Assembly (NCBI GenBank): GCA_020845455.1
Contig: JADLFO010000070.1
Location: 1-34,739, forward strand
From: Caldilineaceae bacterium
GTDB taxonomy: Bacteria > Chloroflexota > Anaerolineae > Caldilineales > Caldilineaceae
DNA length: 34,739 nucleotides
Reading direction: 5' to 3'
Shown here in pieces: positions 1-10,663 of this stretch; positions within the stretch are counted from its first letter, which is position 1, and each line of letters begins with the position of its first letter. The notes below the pieces were generated by a model that saw only the letters and a program-made list of their open reading frames with translations, was not told the DNA's origin and did no database searches. The position numbers were made by a program, and so were the translations under genes.

Positions 1-118
1 CGGCCGGGTGGTACAGCGCGTTGGCCCGATTGAGGACGGCTCGACTGCGCTGTGGGGCTTTGTGGCCGAGCTGTTGGATGATGCGGTGCGCCAGGGGTTT
101 CTGGAGGAGGCGCCGTGA
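1..118 (+). CDS. C-terminal fragment of an unknown protein (cut by window start)
   Basis: An open frame enters from the left edge (first full codon at base 2) and ends at TGA 116-118, giving 38 residues ending in DAVRQGFLEEAP. The tail looks like an alpha-helical soluble C-terminus but is too short to assign to a family. Its stop overlaps the GTG start of the next gene by the 4-base GTGA arrangement, and the GGAGGAGG that serves as ribosome binding site for that gene lies inside its last codons. The two genes are therefore probably co-transcribed and translationally coupled. Function unknown. Confidence 0.6.
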   Translation, partial: GRVVQRVGPIEDGSTALWGFVAELLDDAVRQGFLEEAP

Positions 119-807
119 CGCCGGGGCGCGCGACATCTGCGGCGCAGACGCCTCCTGCCCCCGGCGCGGGCGGCGTCTTTCTGTGTCTGGCTGCAGAGTG
201 CGGGTTGCGTTTTCCGGCGTCCACCGAGGAATCGTCGATTGGCCGCTGCCCGCGCTGCGGCGGGGGGGTGGTGCAGGTGGCGACGGTGCAGGCGCGGCGC
301 GTGCCCTGCTGTGTCCCTGCCGGCGAGATGCCGCCGCTGCATTTGCTGTTGGACAACTGGCGCAGCCTGTTCAATGTCGGTTCGATCTTTCGGACGGCGG
401 ACGGGGCAGGGGTGTGCGAAGTGCATCTGTGCGGCATCACGCCCACGCCGGCGCATCCGAAGCTGGCGAAGACGGCGCTTGGCGCAGAGGCAACCGTAGC
501 TTGGTCGTATGCGCCGGACGCTGTGGCGCGCGCGGCGGCGCTACACGCCGCGGGGATGCAGGTGTGGGTCTTGGAGGGCGGCGCCGAGAGCGTCTCGCTG
601 TGGGCGTGTGGCCCGCCGCAGGGGCGCGGCCTGGTGTTAGCCGCCGGCAACGAGGTCAGCGGGGTAGACCCGGGGCTGGTGGCGTGCGCCGACCGGGTGG
701 TGCATGTGCCGATGGTGGGGTGCAAGGGTTCGCTCAACGTGGCGGTGGCGTTGAGCATCGCCGCCTATTGGCTGGTGGGCCAGGCTGAACGCCGCTCCGG
801 CGGGTGA
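115..807 (+). CDS. TrmH/SpoU-family RNA methyltransferase with N-terminal zinc-ribbon-like segment
   Basis: 230 residues. The C-terminal half carries the three SpoU (SPOUT) motifs: motif 1 around N87-VGSIFR-T94, motif 2 LVLAAGNEVSGV (173-184) and motif 3 SLNVAVA (from 206). These form the trefoil knot that binds S-adenosylmethionine in 2'-O-ribose methylases of tRNA or rRNA. Catalysis is expected in the cytoplasm; the RNA target cannot be read from sequence. Before the methylase domain, four cysteines (C24, C29, C45, C48; the last pair as CPRC) look like a zinc ribbon, which could help bind RNA (inference). The GTG start at 115 is supported by GGAGGAGG at 103-110 with 4 bases spacing and the GTGA overlap with the upstream gene. 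Family assignment is secure, the exact substrate is not. Confidence 0.88.
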   Translation: MTPGRATSAAQTPPAPGAGGVFLCLAAECGLRFPASTEESSIGRCPRCGGGVVQVATVQARRVPCCVPAGEMPPLHLLLDNWRSLFNVGSIFRTADGAGVCEVHLCGITPTPAHPKLAKTALGAEATVAWSYAPDAVARAAALHAAGMQVWVLEGGAESVSLWACGPPQGRGLVLAAGNEVSGVDPGLVACADRVVHVPMVGCKGSLNVAVALSIAAYWLVGQAERRSGG

Positions 808-1246
808 TGGCGCGCTGTGGGCAAAAACGATTTAACGCGCTTGACAGCGCGGGAGCAGTCTGGTATCTTTCAAAGTAACAGTCCCAAGCTCGCATGGCCC
901 TGTGCGCGGTCGGCCCTCAGCCGCCTGCGTCTGTTCGGTCCTGGGCCGCGAGCGGGGTCCTCAGGCTCACTTCCAACCAATCCGGTGGGCTTCTCACTCG
1001 TCTCGATTTTCCGTATCTGTTGTTTGTCTTGCGTGATTAAAACCTTTTACTTGTACGGGAGGAGGAGCGCTATCGAAAAAACTGCGGGCGCAATCTGACC
1101 CAGGGCGCGGGGCCTATCCCCGGTCTCTATTTACAATGCCGGTTGGGGGCTGCGCGGCGTGAGGTGGCAGTCAGTTGTTTTCTTTCTTGCCGGAACATGC
1201 GGCATTTGGCTTACGGAGACCCAATTCAGTCAACCAGGAGGAATAA
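808..1246 (+). other. Long intergenic leader before the importer operon
   Basis: 439 bases without a convincing gene. It holds the promoter at 841-869 and then about 370 bases of probable 5' untranslated leader. The only plus-strand open frame here (817-1098) is rich in R/S/P, has no ribosome binding site and resembles no family, so I do not call it. A short GGGG-CCTAT-CCCC hairpin lies near 1110-1122. No known riboswitch class was recognised. The leader ends with the ribosome binding site AGGAGG (1236-1241). Confidence 0.5.
841..869 (+). promoter_or_regulatory. Sigma-70-type promoter upstream of the importer operon
   Basis: A perfect TTGACA (841-846) is followed after 17 bases by TATCTT (864-869). 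Transcription would start near base 876, about 370 bases before the solute-binding protein gene. An inverted repeat GCGCT-TGAC-AGCGC (837-850) overlaps the -35 box and could be an operator (inference). No nearer promoter of similar quality was seen before the gene. Confidence 0.6.
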
Positions 1247-3232
<1,986 letters not shown>

Positions 3233-3248
3233 GCGGTGCGATCTGTAC

Positions 3249-3278
3249 GCCCACTGCGGCCCGCGGGCCGCAGTGGGC
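3249..3278 (+). terminator. 30-base perfect palindrome between binding protein and permease genes
   Basis: Two 15-base arms (GCCCACTGCGGCCCG and its exact reverse complement) are directly adjacent, followed by a T-rich stretch (GATTTCTTCTCTT). This is probably a partial terminator or a 3' stabilising stem-loop, allowing the binding protein to be made in excess over the membrane and ATPase subunits, as is common in ABC import operons. The downstream genes have no obvious separate promoter, so read-through is expected. Confidence 0.65.
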
Positions 3279-3306
3279 GATTTCTTCTCTTGGCAGGAGG
3301 AGGGGT

Positions 3307-4317
3307 ATGCGTAAGTTTGTTTTCAATTATCTGATCCCACGCATCGGCCAATATTTCATGGTCATCTTCCTGGGCGTGACGCTGACCTTTATCATCCCCC
3401 GGCTGTCGCCGAATGACCCGGTGGAGCAGAAGGTCAATCAGATGATGATGAGCGGCGGCCAGGTCAGCCCGGAGGCGGTGATCTATCTGCGTGAGGCGCT
3501 GACCGAGATGTATGGGCTGTCGGGCAGCCCATGGCAGCAGTACTTTGCGTTCTGGGGCCGGCTGCTGCGCGGCGACCTGGGACCGTCGCTGTCGACCTTT
3601 CCGACGCCGGTCAGCAAGCTGTTGGCCCAAGCTATGCCCTGGACTTTTGGGCTGATGCTGACGGCCACGCTGATCTCGTGGGTGATCGGCAATCTGCTCG
3701 GCGCGTTTGCGAGCTACTACACCAAGAATGTCCCGATCAAAATTATCGACGTGCTGAGCCAGGCGGTGCGCCCGATCCCCTATTATATTATGGCGCTGCT
3801 GCTGCTGGTTCTGTTTGCCTATGTCTGGCCGATCTTCCCGTTCAGCGGCGCCTATCCGCCGGGGACGCGCGTCGAGCCGAGCCTGCGCTTTTTCGCCACC
3901 GTGGTCTATCATTCGATCCTGCCGGCGCTGAGCCTGATTCTGATCGGCGTGGGCGGCTGGTTTATCGGGATGAAGGCGCTGACCTCCAATATTATCTCCG
4001 AAGACTATGTGGTATACGCCGAGAATACGGGGCTGCCCGAGAACAAAATCCTCTATCAATATGTGATGCGCAACGCCATGCTGCCGCAGATCACGGGCTT
4101 GGCGCTGCAATTGGGCTTGATCTTTAGTGGTGCTTTGATTATGGAAGTTGTCTTTGGCTATCCGGGCATGGGGACGCTGACGCTGCAGGCGGTGATGGCA
4201 AACGACTATTCCTTGATCATGGGCATTGCGATCCTCTCGATCATCGGCGTCGCCACCACGGTCTTGATCCTCGACCTGATCTACCCGCTGTTCGACCCGC
4301 GTGTGCGTTATCAGTGA
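3307..4317 (+). CDS. ABC transporter permease (DppB/OppB type)
   Basis: 336 residues with about six membrane helices; the first is near residues 16-36 and the others include [17 protein letters not shown] and [16 protein letters not shown]. The cytoplasmic EAA-type loop that docks to the ATPase is visible as [18 protein letters not shown] around residues 235-252. It fits the BPD_transp_1 family and forms the translocation pore with the next gene product. ATG at 3307 follows a strong AGGAGGAGGGG (3295-3305). It lies 74 bases after the binding-protein gene, separated by the palindrome. Confidence 0.9.
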   Translation: MRKFVFNYLIPRIGQYFMVIFLGVTLTFIIPRLSPNDPVEQKVNQMMMSGGQVSPEAVIYLREALTEMYGLSGSPWQQYFAFWGRLLRGDLGPSLSTFPTPVSKLLAQAMPWTFGLMLTATLISWVIGNLLGAFASYYTKNVPIKIIDVLSQAVRPIPYYIMALLLLVLFAYVWPIFPFSGAYPPGTRVEPSLRFFATVVYHSILPALSLILIGVGGWFIGMKALTSNIISEDYVVYAENTGLPENKILYQYVMRNAMLPQITGLALQLGLIFSGALIMEVVFGYPGMGTLTLQAVMANDYSLIMGIAILSIIGVATTVLILDLIYPLFDPRVRYQ

Positions 4318-4329
4318 AAGAAGCAAGTG

Positions 4330-5187
4330 ATGTTAACCATCTTACGCGACTTACTCCGGCACGACGGTCGCTTTCGGATCGCCTTTGTCTTTCTGCTGTT
4401 CACGATCATCCTGGCCTTGCTCTCGCTGGTGTCGCCCCAAGACCCCACCAAGAGCTTTATGGTTCCTACAGACCTGCCGCCATCGGCCAAATATCCGTTT
4501 GGCACTAATTCGCGCGGTCAGGATATCTTTTGGTGGATGGCGTTTGCGCTGCGCAATTCGCTGATCCTCGGCTTGATGACCGCGATTGTATCGCGCATCA
4601 TCGCGATTGGCGTGGGCTTGACCGCGGGCTATCGCGGGGGGTTTGCGGACCGGCTGCTCATGTCGATCAACGACAGCTTTGTGGTGATGCCGGTGCTGCC
4701 GATCTTGATCTTGTTGAGCTTTTTGCTCCAAGGCCAGTTGAGCCTGATCACCTTGGCTGTGATCCTGGGGCTGTTTGGCTGGCCGTGGGATGCGCGCCTG
4801 ATCCGCGCCCAAGTCTTGAGCCTGAAGGAGCGGGCCTTTACGCGCACGGCCGTCTATTCGGGCACCCCATCGTGGCGGATCACGCTCCAGGAGCACCTGC
4901 CCTTTGTGCTGCCGATTGTCTTTGCCACGACCATCAACAATATGTTGTGGTCGATTGGGATGGAGGTCACCTTAAGCGTGCTTGGCCTGTCGAACGTGAC
5001 CAAGCCGACCATCGGTACCACGATCTTTTGGGCTAACCAGCACCAGGCATTGGTGTTCGGTGTGTGGTGGTGGCTGGCGGCGCCGATTTTGATTGCCATT
5101 ATTCTGTTTCTGGGGCTGTATCTGCTCTTTACTAGTGTGAACGAGTATATTGACCCGCGCACGCGGCTCCGGATGTTGGGGGGATAG
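4330..5187 (+). CDS. ABC transporter permease (DppC/OppC type)
   Basis: 285 residues from ATG 4330 (an in-frame GTG lies just before it at 4327). It has the DppC plan: a first helix ([16 protein letters not shown]), an extracellular segment with [14 protein letters not shown], where DppC proteins typically have FGTDxxGRD, then a five-helix core. The EAA loop appears as [20 protein letters not shown] around residues 159-178. It pairs with the preceding permease in one import channel. It starts 12 bases after the previous stop, with only a weak AAAGAAG as ribosome binding site, consistent with translational coupling. Family assignment secure. Confidence 0.9.
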   Translation: MLTILRDLLRHDGRFRIAFVFLLFTIILALLSLVSPQDPTKSFMVPTDLPPSAKYPFGTNSRGQDIFWWMAFALRNSLILGLMTAIVSRIIAIGVGLTAGYRGGFADRLLMSINDSFVVMPVLPILILLSFLLQGQLSLITLAVILGLFGWPWDARLIRAQVLSLKERAFTRTAVYSGTPSWRITLQEHLPFVLPIVFATTINNMLWSIGMEVTLSVLGLSNVTKPTIGTTIFWANQHQALVFGVWWWLAAPILIAIILFLGLYLLFTSVNEYIDPRTRLRMLGG

Positions 5188-5189
5188 CC

Positions 5190-6182
5190 ATGGCCTTGCT
5201 CGAGATCAAAGACCTCCGCGCCTATTACCGGACCGAGGTGTATGGGATCCATCGCTCGGTGAGGGCGGTAGACGGCGTGTCGATGGAACTGTACCCCAAT
5301 GAGATCTATGGGGTCGCCGGGGAATCGAGTTGCGGCAAGACGACCCTGATCAAGGTGATGTCAGGCACGATCAAGCCGCCGCTGCAGATCGAAAGCGGCT
5401 GCGTGCTGTATAACTTCGATGGGTTCCAGGTCGATATGGCAAACGTCGACCCCGATAACCTGAGGCAAAACGTGCGTTGGAAAGAGATTTCCTATGTTAT
5501 GCAAGGCTCGATGAGTGTCCTCAACCCGGTGCGCAAGATCATGCGCACCTTTGAGGATATTGTCGGGACGCATGAAGGCATTCCGGATCGGCGGCGGTTC
5601 GTCGAGGAGACGCGTGATCATGTGCGTAAGCTGGGCCTGCCTGCCGATGTGCTGGACCTCTATCCTCACCAGCTTTCGGGAGGGATGCGCCAGCGTGTCG
5701 CCATTGCCCTGGCCACGGTCTTCCACCCCAGCCTGATCATCGCCGACGAGCCGACGACTGCGCTCGACGTGGTGGTGCAGCGCGGGGTGCTGCAGTTGTT
5801 GAAGGATATTCAGGCCGAAAGCGGCAACACGGTGCTGCTGGTGACCCACGACCTGGCCGTTCACGCCAACGTGGCGGACCGGGTTGGGATTATGTATGCG
5901 GGTCGGATTGTGGAGGAAGCGCCCACGCAGACGATCTTTCACGCGCCGCGCCACCCCTATACGCAGCATTTGATTTCGTCGCTGCCTGTGATCGGGGATA
6001 AGACGGCCAAGGCGAGCCTGAGCGGCGCACCGCCGAACCTGGCGAACCCGCCCAGCGGCTGCCGTTTTCACCCGCGCTGTCCCTACGCCATGGATATCTG
6101 CCTCACCCAGTCGCCGGAGTTGCTGCCGGTGGCCGACCGCCACCGCGTGGCCTGTCATCTTGTCACGGAGAGCGCCATATGA
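5190..6182 (+). CDS. Oligopeptide-type ABC transporter ATP-binding protein (OppD/DppD-like)
   Basis: 330 residues. Walker A GESSCGKT (44-51; the usual GSGK is SCGK here), ABC signature LSGGMRQR (162-169), Walker B LIIADEP (182-188) and the H-loop VTHDLA are all present, so it should hydrolyse ATP at the cytoplasmic face of the permeases. The C-terminus has the oligo_HPY extension with the cysteine-rich pattern [14 protein letters not shown] followed by a final cysteine, which binds an iron-sulfur cluster in some family members. It starts 2 bases after the upstream permease stop and its own stop overlaps the next ATG. Importers of this class use two different ATPases; this is the D-type. Confidence 0.92.
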   Translation: MALLEIKDLRAYYRTEVYGIHRSVRAVDGVSMELYPNEIYGVAGESSCGKTTLIKVMSGTIKPPLQIESGCVLYNFDGFQVDMANVDPDNLRQNVRWKEISYVMQGSMSVLNPVRKIMRTFEDIVGTHEGIPDRRRFVEETRDHVRKLGLPADVLDLYPHQLSGGMRQRVAIALATVFHPSLIIADEPTTALDVVVQRGVLQLLKDIQAESGNTVLLVTHDLAVHANVADRVGIMYAGRIVEEAPTQTIFHAPRHPYTQHLISSLPVIGDKTAKASLSGAPPNLANPPSGCRFHPRCPYAMDICLTQSPELLPVADRHRVACHLVTESAI

Positions 6183-7249
6183 GTACAAATGGCAAACTGT
6201 TGGACGTCCAGCATGTGACGGTGGCGTTTCATATTGGCGGTTTGCTTGGCGGCGCTAAACTGCTGGCGGTCAACGATATTAGCTTTGCGCTGGACAGCGA
6301 CCGCCCAGAGATCTTTACGCTGGCGGGGGAAAGCGGGAGCGGCAAGACGACGCTCTCGCGGCTGCTGCTGCATGACTTGGACCCAACGTCGGGCAAGGTG
6401 GTTTTTGAAGGGCGCGACGTGGCGACGATCAAAGGGCGGCACGAGGTTGTGGAGTTTATGAAGCAGGTGCAGCCGGTCTTTCAGAACCCGTTTGAGACTT
6501 TCAGCCCGCTGCGCCGCGTGGAGGAGTATCTGATCGATACGGCGATCAATTTTGGCCGGGCTAAGAACCGGCGTGCGGCCGCGGCGGTGGCCGACGAGGC
6601 GCTGCGCCAAGTGGGTCTGTCGCTAGAGGAGGTCAGCAAACGCTATCCGCATGAACTCTCCGGCGGGCAGATTCAGCGGGTCTCGGTGGCGCGGGCCTTG
6701 ATCCCGCAGCCGCGGCTGATCTTGGCCGATGAGCCGGTGTCGATGGTCGACGCATCGCTGCGTATGGCGATTGTGAATGTCTTCAAGCGGCTGCGCGACG
6801 AGCAGCGCGTCAGCGTGATCTATATCACGCATGACCTGGCGACGGCCTATTACATCAGCGACCGGATCGCGATCATGCTGCGCGGCTATATCGTAGAGTC
6901 TGGGCCGGTTGAGGCGGTGTTGGACCGCCCGCTGCACCCCTACACCCAACTGCTGCAAGAGTCGGTGCCCAAGCCTGCGCCCGAAGACCAGGAATCATGG
7001 GCCAAGCACATCGAACTGGGCACGTTAGAAGCCAAGGAGTATACGCGCGCCGGCTGCAAGTATGCGGGCCGCTGCCCGTATGTGATGGATATCTGCCGCC
7101 AGGCAGACCCGCCCGACTTCTTTGTCGACGGCAGGGCCGTCAAATGTTATCTCTATGCCGAGGGTCAGGAATCTGACCCGCAACTTATCGACCGTTCGAC
7201 GCAGGGGGCTGCGCCCGCTGCCCAACCACAGAATTTGGAAAAGTCATGA
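6179..7249 (+). CDS. Oligopeptide-type ABC transporter ATP-binding protein (OppF/DppF-like)
   Basis: 356 residues. Walker A GESGSGKT (50-57), signature LSGGQIQR (160-167), Walker B LILADEP (180-186) and H-loop ITHDLA are intact. The oligo_HPY C-terminal extension carries [14 protein letters not shown] and a later cysteine. It is the second, F-type ATPase, forming a heterodimer with the preceding gene product. Its ATG overlaps the previous stop (ATGA at 6179-6182) and its stop overlaps the start of the arabinofuranosidase gene in the same way, strong evidence of one coupled operon. The 24 residues after the last cysteine are a low-complexity Gln/Ala/Pro tail. Confidence 0.92.
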   Translation: MSTNGKLLDVQHVTVAFHIGGLLGGAKLLAVNDISFALDSDRPEIFTLAGESGSGKTTLSRLLLHDLDPTSGKVVFEGRDVATIKGRHEVVEFMKQVQPVFQNPFETFSPLRRVEEYLIDTAINFGRAKNRRAAAAVADEALRQVGLSLEEVSKRYPHELSGGQIQRVSVARALIPQPRLILADEPVSMVDASLRMAIVNVFKRLRDEQRVSVIYITHDLATAYYISDRIAIMLRGYIVESGPVEAVLDRPLHPYTQLLQESVPKPAPEDQESWAKHIELGTLEAKEYTRAGCKYAGRCPYVMDICRQADPPDFFVDGRAVKCYLYAEGQESDPQLIDRSTQGAAPAAQPQNLEKS

Positions 7250-8751
7250 ATGAGATTACGCTGGACGTAAAGCTCGCCAAAACGCAGATTGACCGCAACA
7301 TCTACGGCCATTTTGCCGAGCACCTGGGGCGCTGTATCTACGAAGGCATTTGGGTGGGGGAGGATTCCTCGATCCCGAATGTGCGCGGCATCCGCACGGA
7401 TGTCGTGGAGGCGCTGCGCAAGATCAAGATCCCTGTGTTGCGCTGGCCCGGCGGCTGCTTTGCCGACGAGTATCATTGGATGGACGGCATCGGTCCGCGC
7501 GAGCAGCGTCCGACGATGATCAACACCCACTGGGGCGGCGTGATCGAGAACAACCACTTTGGCACGCATGAGTTCATGGCGCTGTGCGCGCAGTTGGAAT
7601 GCGAGCCGTATATCTGTGGCAACGTGGGCAGCGGCACCGTGCAGGAGATGTCGCAGTGGGTGGAGTATGTTAGCTTCGACGGCAAAAGCCCCATGACCGC
7701 TCTGCGCAAGGCGCACGGGCGCGAGGAGCCGTGGAAGCTAACCTATTTTGGCGTGGGCAATGAGAACTGGGGCTGCGGCGGGCGCATGACGCCGGAGTAT
7801 TACGCCGATCTCTACCGGCGCTATGGCCTCTATGCGCGCAATTATGGCAATAACAAACTGTTCCGCATTGCCTGCGGGGCCAGCAATGACGACTATCACT
7901 GGACAGAGGTGATGATGGAGAAGGCCGGCCACGACAAATTGCGCGGCGGGCCGTATATGGATGGCCTGGCGATCCACTATTACACTTCGGTCAAGCGGCT
8001 GCCTGATGGTTCGCGCGAGGGGTCGGCCACTGTGTTTGACGAGGCCGGCTGGATGGAGATCGTCTCCAAGGGGCTGTTTATGGACGAACTGGTGCGCAAA
8101 CACTCGACGATCATGGATAAATATGACCCCGGCAAAAAGATCGCCCTGATTGTCGACGAGTGGGGTACCTGGTTTGCAGTGGAGCCTGGCACGCACCCGC
8201 GCTTTCTATATCAGCAAAACACGATGCGAGACGCAATTGTAGCGGCGACGACGCTCGATATATTCAACAAACATTGTGACCGCGTGCGCATGGCCAATAT
8301 CGCCCAGACGATCAACGTCTTGCAGGCGATGATCTTGACCGACGGCGCGCGGATGCTGCTCACGCCCAGCTATCATGTCTTTGAGATGTATGCCGTCCAT
8401 CAGGGCGCGATGATGGCGCCGCTGGACATTCAGAGCGAAGCCTATACGCTCGGCGAGGTCAGCATCCCGGCGCTGTCGGCGTCGGCCTCGGTGGATGGTA
8501 CGGGCAAGCTGAATATCACCCTGAGCAATGCCAACCCGCACAAGGAGATCACGGTGCAGGTGAATGTGCGCGGGATGGCGGGCCGCGAGGCGCAGGGGCG
8601 TGTGCTGCGGGGCGATGCCATGAACGCCCACAACACTTTTGACAACCCGGCCGCGGTGGCCCCCAAGCCGCACTCCGGCGTAAAGCCGGCGGGTGAGGGG
8701 TTGGAGATTGTCGTGCCGAAGATGTCGGTCGTGGCGGTGGCGGTGCAATAG
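7246..8751 (+). CDS. abfA: Alpha-L-arabinofuranosidase, glycoside hydrolase family 51
   Basis: 501 residues, typical for intracellular GH51 enzymes, with no signal peptide. It should release terminal L-arabinofuranose from arabinan or arabinoxylan fragments with retention. The family N-terminus is clear ([20 protein letters not shown]), followed by [13 protein letters not shown]. The acid/base glutamate is E173 in GNENW and the nucleophile is E305 in VDEWGTW, both in the expected (beta/alpha)8 positions. A C-terminal beta domain follows from about residue 380. ATG at 7246 overlaps the stop of the ATPase gene (ATGA). Cytoplasmic location and coupling to an importer suggest that short arabino-oligosaccharides are imported intact and trimmed inside. 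Confidence 0.93.
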   Translation: MNEITLDVKLAKTQIDRNIYGHFAEHLGRCIYEGIWVGEDSSIPNVRGIRTDVVEALRKIKIPVLRWPGGCFADEYHWMDGIGPREQRPTMINTHWGGVIENNHFGTHEFMALCAQLECEPYICGNVGSGTVQEMSQWVEYVSFDGKSPMTALRKAHGREEPWKLTYFGVGNENWGCGGRMTPEYYADLYRRYGLYARNYGNNKLFRIACGASNDDYHWTEVMMEKAGHDKLRGGPYMDGLAIHYYTSVKRLPDGSREGSATVFDEAGWMEIVSKGLFMDELVRKHSTIMDKYDPGKKIALIVDEWGTWFAVEPGTHPRFLYQQNTMRDAIVAATTLDIFNKHCDRVRMANIAQTINVLQAMILTDGARMLLTPSYHVFEMYAVHQGAMMAPLDIQSEAYTLGEVSIPALSASASVDGTGKLNITLSNANPHKEITVQVNVRGMAGREAQGRVLRGDAMNAHNTFDNPAAVAPKPHSGVKPAGEGLEIVVPKMSVVAVAVQ

Positions 8752-9110
8752 CGCCTGTTTGACGGGCACGGGCGGTGTTCAACCGGCGCAGGCAGAGGGC
8801 CTGCGCCGGTTTTGATCCCCGCGCGGCGCGCTGTCTGGGGACCAAGCGGGGATAGGCGCAAGGACGTATGCCAGTTTTGGCAATCCCTGATCCGTTTGCG
8901 GTGAGGGAGATGGCGGCGCGGTCGGACTTTCGTCAACTATCTGCGCCCTGCGCGCCTACGCTTGTTGCAGCAGGCGCTGTACATCAATTTGTGGTAGGTA
9001 ATGGGCCGGGGATCGGGCTAGAATCGGACAGAACGAGCAAGACAGCCATCAGCTCGCGCGGAGACGCATCGGCGCTGCGCGCCGGCATTCAACAGGAGTA
9101 GGTCGCTCGT
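8752..9110 (+). other. Intergenic region between the importer operon and the VOC gene
   Basis: 359 bases. The first part is the operon terminator (8781-8813). The open frame at 8868-9101 has no ribosome binding site or family features and is not called. A -10-like TAGAAT (9019-9024) lies about 90 bases before the VOC gene but has no good -35 at 16-18 bases, so it is only a weak promoter candidate. Confidence 0.4.
8781..8813 (+). terminator. Intrinsic terminator of the importer-arabinofuranosidase operon
   Basis: A perfect 13-base stem (AACCGGCGCAGGC at 8781-8793 with its complement at 8799-8811), a 5-base loop AGAGG and a short T run (TTTT) lie 30 bases after the stop of the GH51 gene. A strong stem with a short U tract fits an intrinsic terminator closing the operon. 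Confidence 0.8.
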
Positions 9111-9512
9111 ATGAGGTTGCGGAGCTTGATTCCGGTTTTGGATGTAAAGGATGTAGACGCCTCCATTGAATTTTACTGCGACGTGCTGGGGTTTACGCTG
9201 CATGACAAGGTGGCATGGGGGGGGCGCACGGAGTGGGCCGTGCTGCGCGGCGAGGATGATGTCCAGTTGATGTTGTGCGCCAGCCAAGGCGATGAGGGCG
9301 ATGAGGGCGGCTGCGCGACAGAAGGTGTTTTCTTTCTCTACCACGACAACCTGGAATCGTTGCTGGTCTATCTCGGTTCCAAGGGCTATGACAGCCGCTC
9401 GAACTTGATGCCGGCCAGCAACAACACGCGCGATTTTTATCTGCGCGACCCGGATGGCTATGTGCTTTGGTTTAGCCACAAGCCGCTTGCCAAAGGCGCG
9501 GCTGCCGGCTAG
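9111..9512 (+). CDS. VOC-family (glyoxalase/bleomycin-resistance/dioxygenase fold) protein
   Basis: 133 residues, a single vicinal-oxygen-chelate unit. Family features are the opening SLIPVLDVKDVDASIEFYCDVLGF and the closing DFYLRDPDGYVLWFSHKP. Small proteins of this size act as dimers as antibiotic-binding proteins, lyases or isomerases; the substrate cannot be assigned. The acidic repeat QGDEGDEGG in the middle is a loop insertion. An AGGAGTAGG lies about 10 bases before the ATG. Its stop codon overlaps the stop of the convergent hydrolase gene: the palindrome CTAG at 9509-9512 provides TAG to both strands. Confidence 0.85.
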   Translation: MRLRSLIPVLDVKDVDASIEFYCDVLGFTLHDKVAWGGRTEWAVLRGEDDVQLMLCASQGDEGDEGGCATEGVFFLYHDNLESLLVYLGSKGYDSRSNLMPASNNTRDFYLRDPDGYVLWFSHKPLAKGAAAG

Positions 9513-10186
9513 GCCATGCTTCCGCCCGATCTGGACAGGTGGAGGTCATCCAACAGCGCACGGATGGCCGCGATCTCGTCGGCGTTGACGGTGTGGCCCA
9601 TACCGGGGTAGATGCGTTCGGTGACGGCTGCGCCCAACTGCGTCAGCGCCTGGGCAGTCTCATGCACGCGCGCCAGCGGGATATGCGCATCCACATCGCT
9701 GCAGCCGATAAAGGTCGCCGAACCGTCTAGGTCGGTGGCATAGCCGCGCGGGATATCCGCCGGCCCGATCAGCCCGCCGCTCAGACCCACCAGCGCGCCG
9801 AAGCGACCGCCATGCCGCGCCGCGAACTCCAGCGCCAGGCAGGCGCCTTGCGAAAAGCCGAGCAGGACAGTTTCCGCCTGGGGCACGCCCGCCTCTACGA
9901 CAGTCTTGAGCGTGGCGCCCACGGCGCTGAGCGCAGAGCTAAGATAGGGCTCGTTCTGGGCCAGGGGCGCAAGAAACGAATAGGGATACCAACTGTTGCC
10001 TGCGGCCTGGGGCGCAAGATAGGTGAGGTCGGGTCTGTTGAACTCGACGGCCAGGGCGAGGATACTGCTTGCGCCGGCCCCGCGGCCATGGAGCATGATC
10101 ATCACGACCGGCGCGCTGCCCAAGGGCTGACCAGCCTGAAGAATCGGGCGGCCGCGGTGTGGATCGGCGAGGGGGGCGTGGGTCAT
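9509..10186 (-). CDS. Alpha/beta hydrolase, phospholipase/carboxylesterase family (MhqD-like)
   Basis: 225 residues from ATG 10186, chosen because GGAGGAG precedes it and the longer frame upstream reads through the neighbouring pseudogene in the wrong frame. Catalytic triad: S112 in GFSQG, D166 in SDVDAHIP and H198 in GMGHTV; the oxyanion segment is MLHGRGA (31-37). This is the Abhydrolase_2 family. In Bacillus, MhqD of this family is co-regulated with the ring-cleavage dioxygenase MhqO in quinone/catechol detoxification. Here the start overlaps the stop of a decayed MhqO-like gene (ATGA), so the pair was an operon. Whether it keeps a function without its partner is open. Confidence 0.88.
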   Translation of the reverse strand: MTHAPLADPHRGRPILQAGQPLGSAPVVMIMLHGRGAGASSILALAVEFNRPDLTYLAPQAAGNSWYPYSFLAPLAQNEPYLSSALSAVGATLKTVVEAGVPQAETVLLGFSQGACLALEFAARHGGRFGALVGLSGGLIGPADIPRGYATDLDGSATFIGCSDVDAHIPLARVHETAQALTQLGAAVTERIYPGMGHTVNADEIAAIRALLDDLHLSRSGGSMA

Positions 10187-10596
10187 GCGATGGCTCCTCC
10201 AGGGCGTGTGATCGCAGGCAGGCGCGCTTCGATCTCGGCGCGGCGGGGTTCCAGCCAAGGGGGGAGCTTCAGGCTTGCGCCCAGGCCGGCGGCAGGTTCG
10301 TCGATCAGAAAGCCCGGCGCATCGGTTGCGATCTCGTAGAGCACGCCGCCCGGCTCCCGGAATTAGATCGAGTGGAAATACTGCCGGTCGCGCGCGTCGG
10401 TGACATTCAGCTGCCTTCGCTCCCCACTTCCTCAAAGCCAAAATCGTCTACTAAGAGCGCGGCGGATGGGCCGGCGGCGGCGACGAGCAACGTTGTGCTG
10501 TGAAAGCCGCGCAGCGCCATGGATCCGGGCACAGGGCCTGCCTGCCAATGGTCGACAGACGGCGGGTCGTCTACGCCGACCAATCCTTGTGGGATC
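10183..10596 (-). pseudogene. Remnant of an MhqO-like ring-cleaving dioxygenase (two-VOC-domain family)
   Basis: Translating the minus strand gives clear pieces of the second VOC domain. First GLVGVDDPPSVDHWQAGPVP then MALRGFHSTTLLVAA up to FEEVGSEGS with a TGA. Then, in another frame, LNVTDARDRQYFHSI, a TAA (10363-10365) where the family has a tyrosine codon, [18 protein letters not shown] and an intact C-terminus ending [23 protein letters not shown]. Compared with the usual layout, the first VOC domain is gone, roughly 60-70 residues are deleted with a frame change, and there is one nonsense codon. The terminal TGA still overlaps the ATG of the hydrolase gene, showing the original operon. 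Bases 10597-10663 beyond it hold nothing recognisable. Confidence 0.85.
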
Positions 10597-10663
10597 TATT
10601 TGGGCATAGGATGGCGCTGGTGTCTGTGCTTTGGCTTCCCAGCTACAAACGGCTGCGGGCCGA

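Noticed and set aside
817..1098. 93-residue open frame in the importer leader
   Set aside because: No ribosome binding site, composition rich in R/S/P and no family pattern; it spans the predicted promoter.
8868..9101. 77-residue open frame before the VOC gene
   Set aside because: No ribosome binding site or recognisable features.
10187..10441. N-terminal extension of the hydrolase frame
   Set aside because: It reads the dioxygenase remnant in the wrong frame; the start at 10186 has a ribosome binding site.
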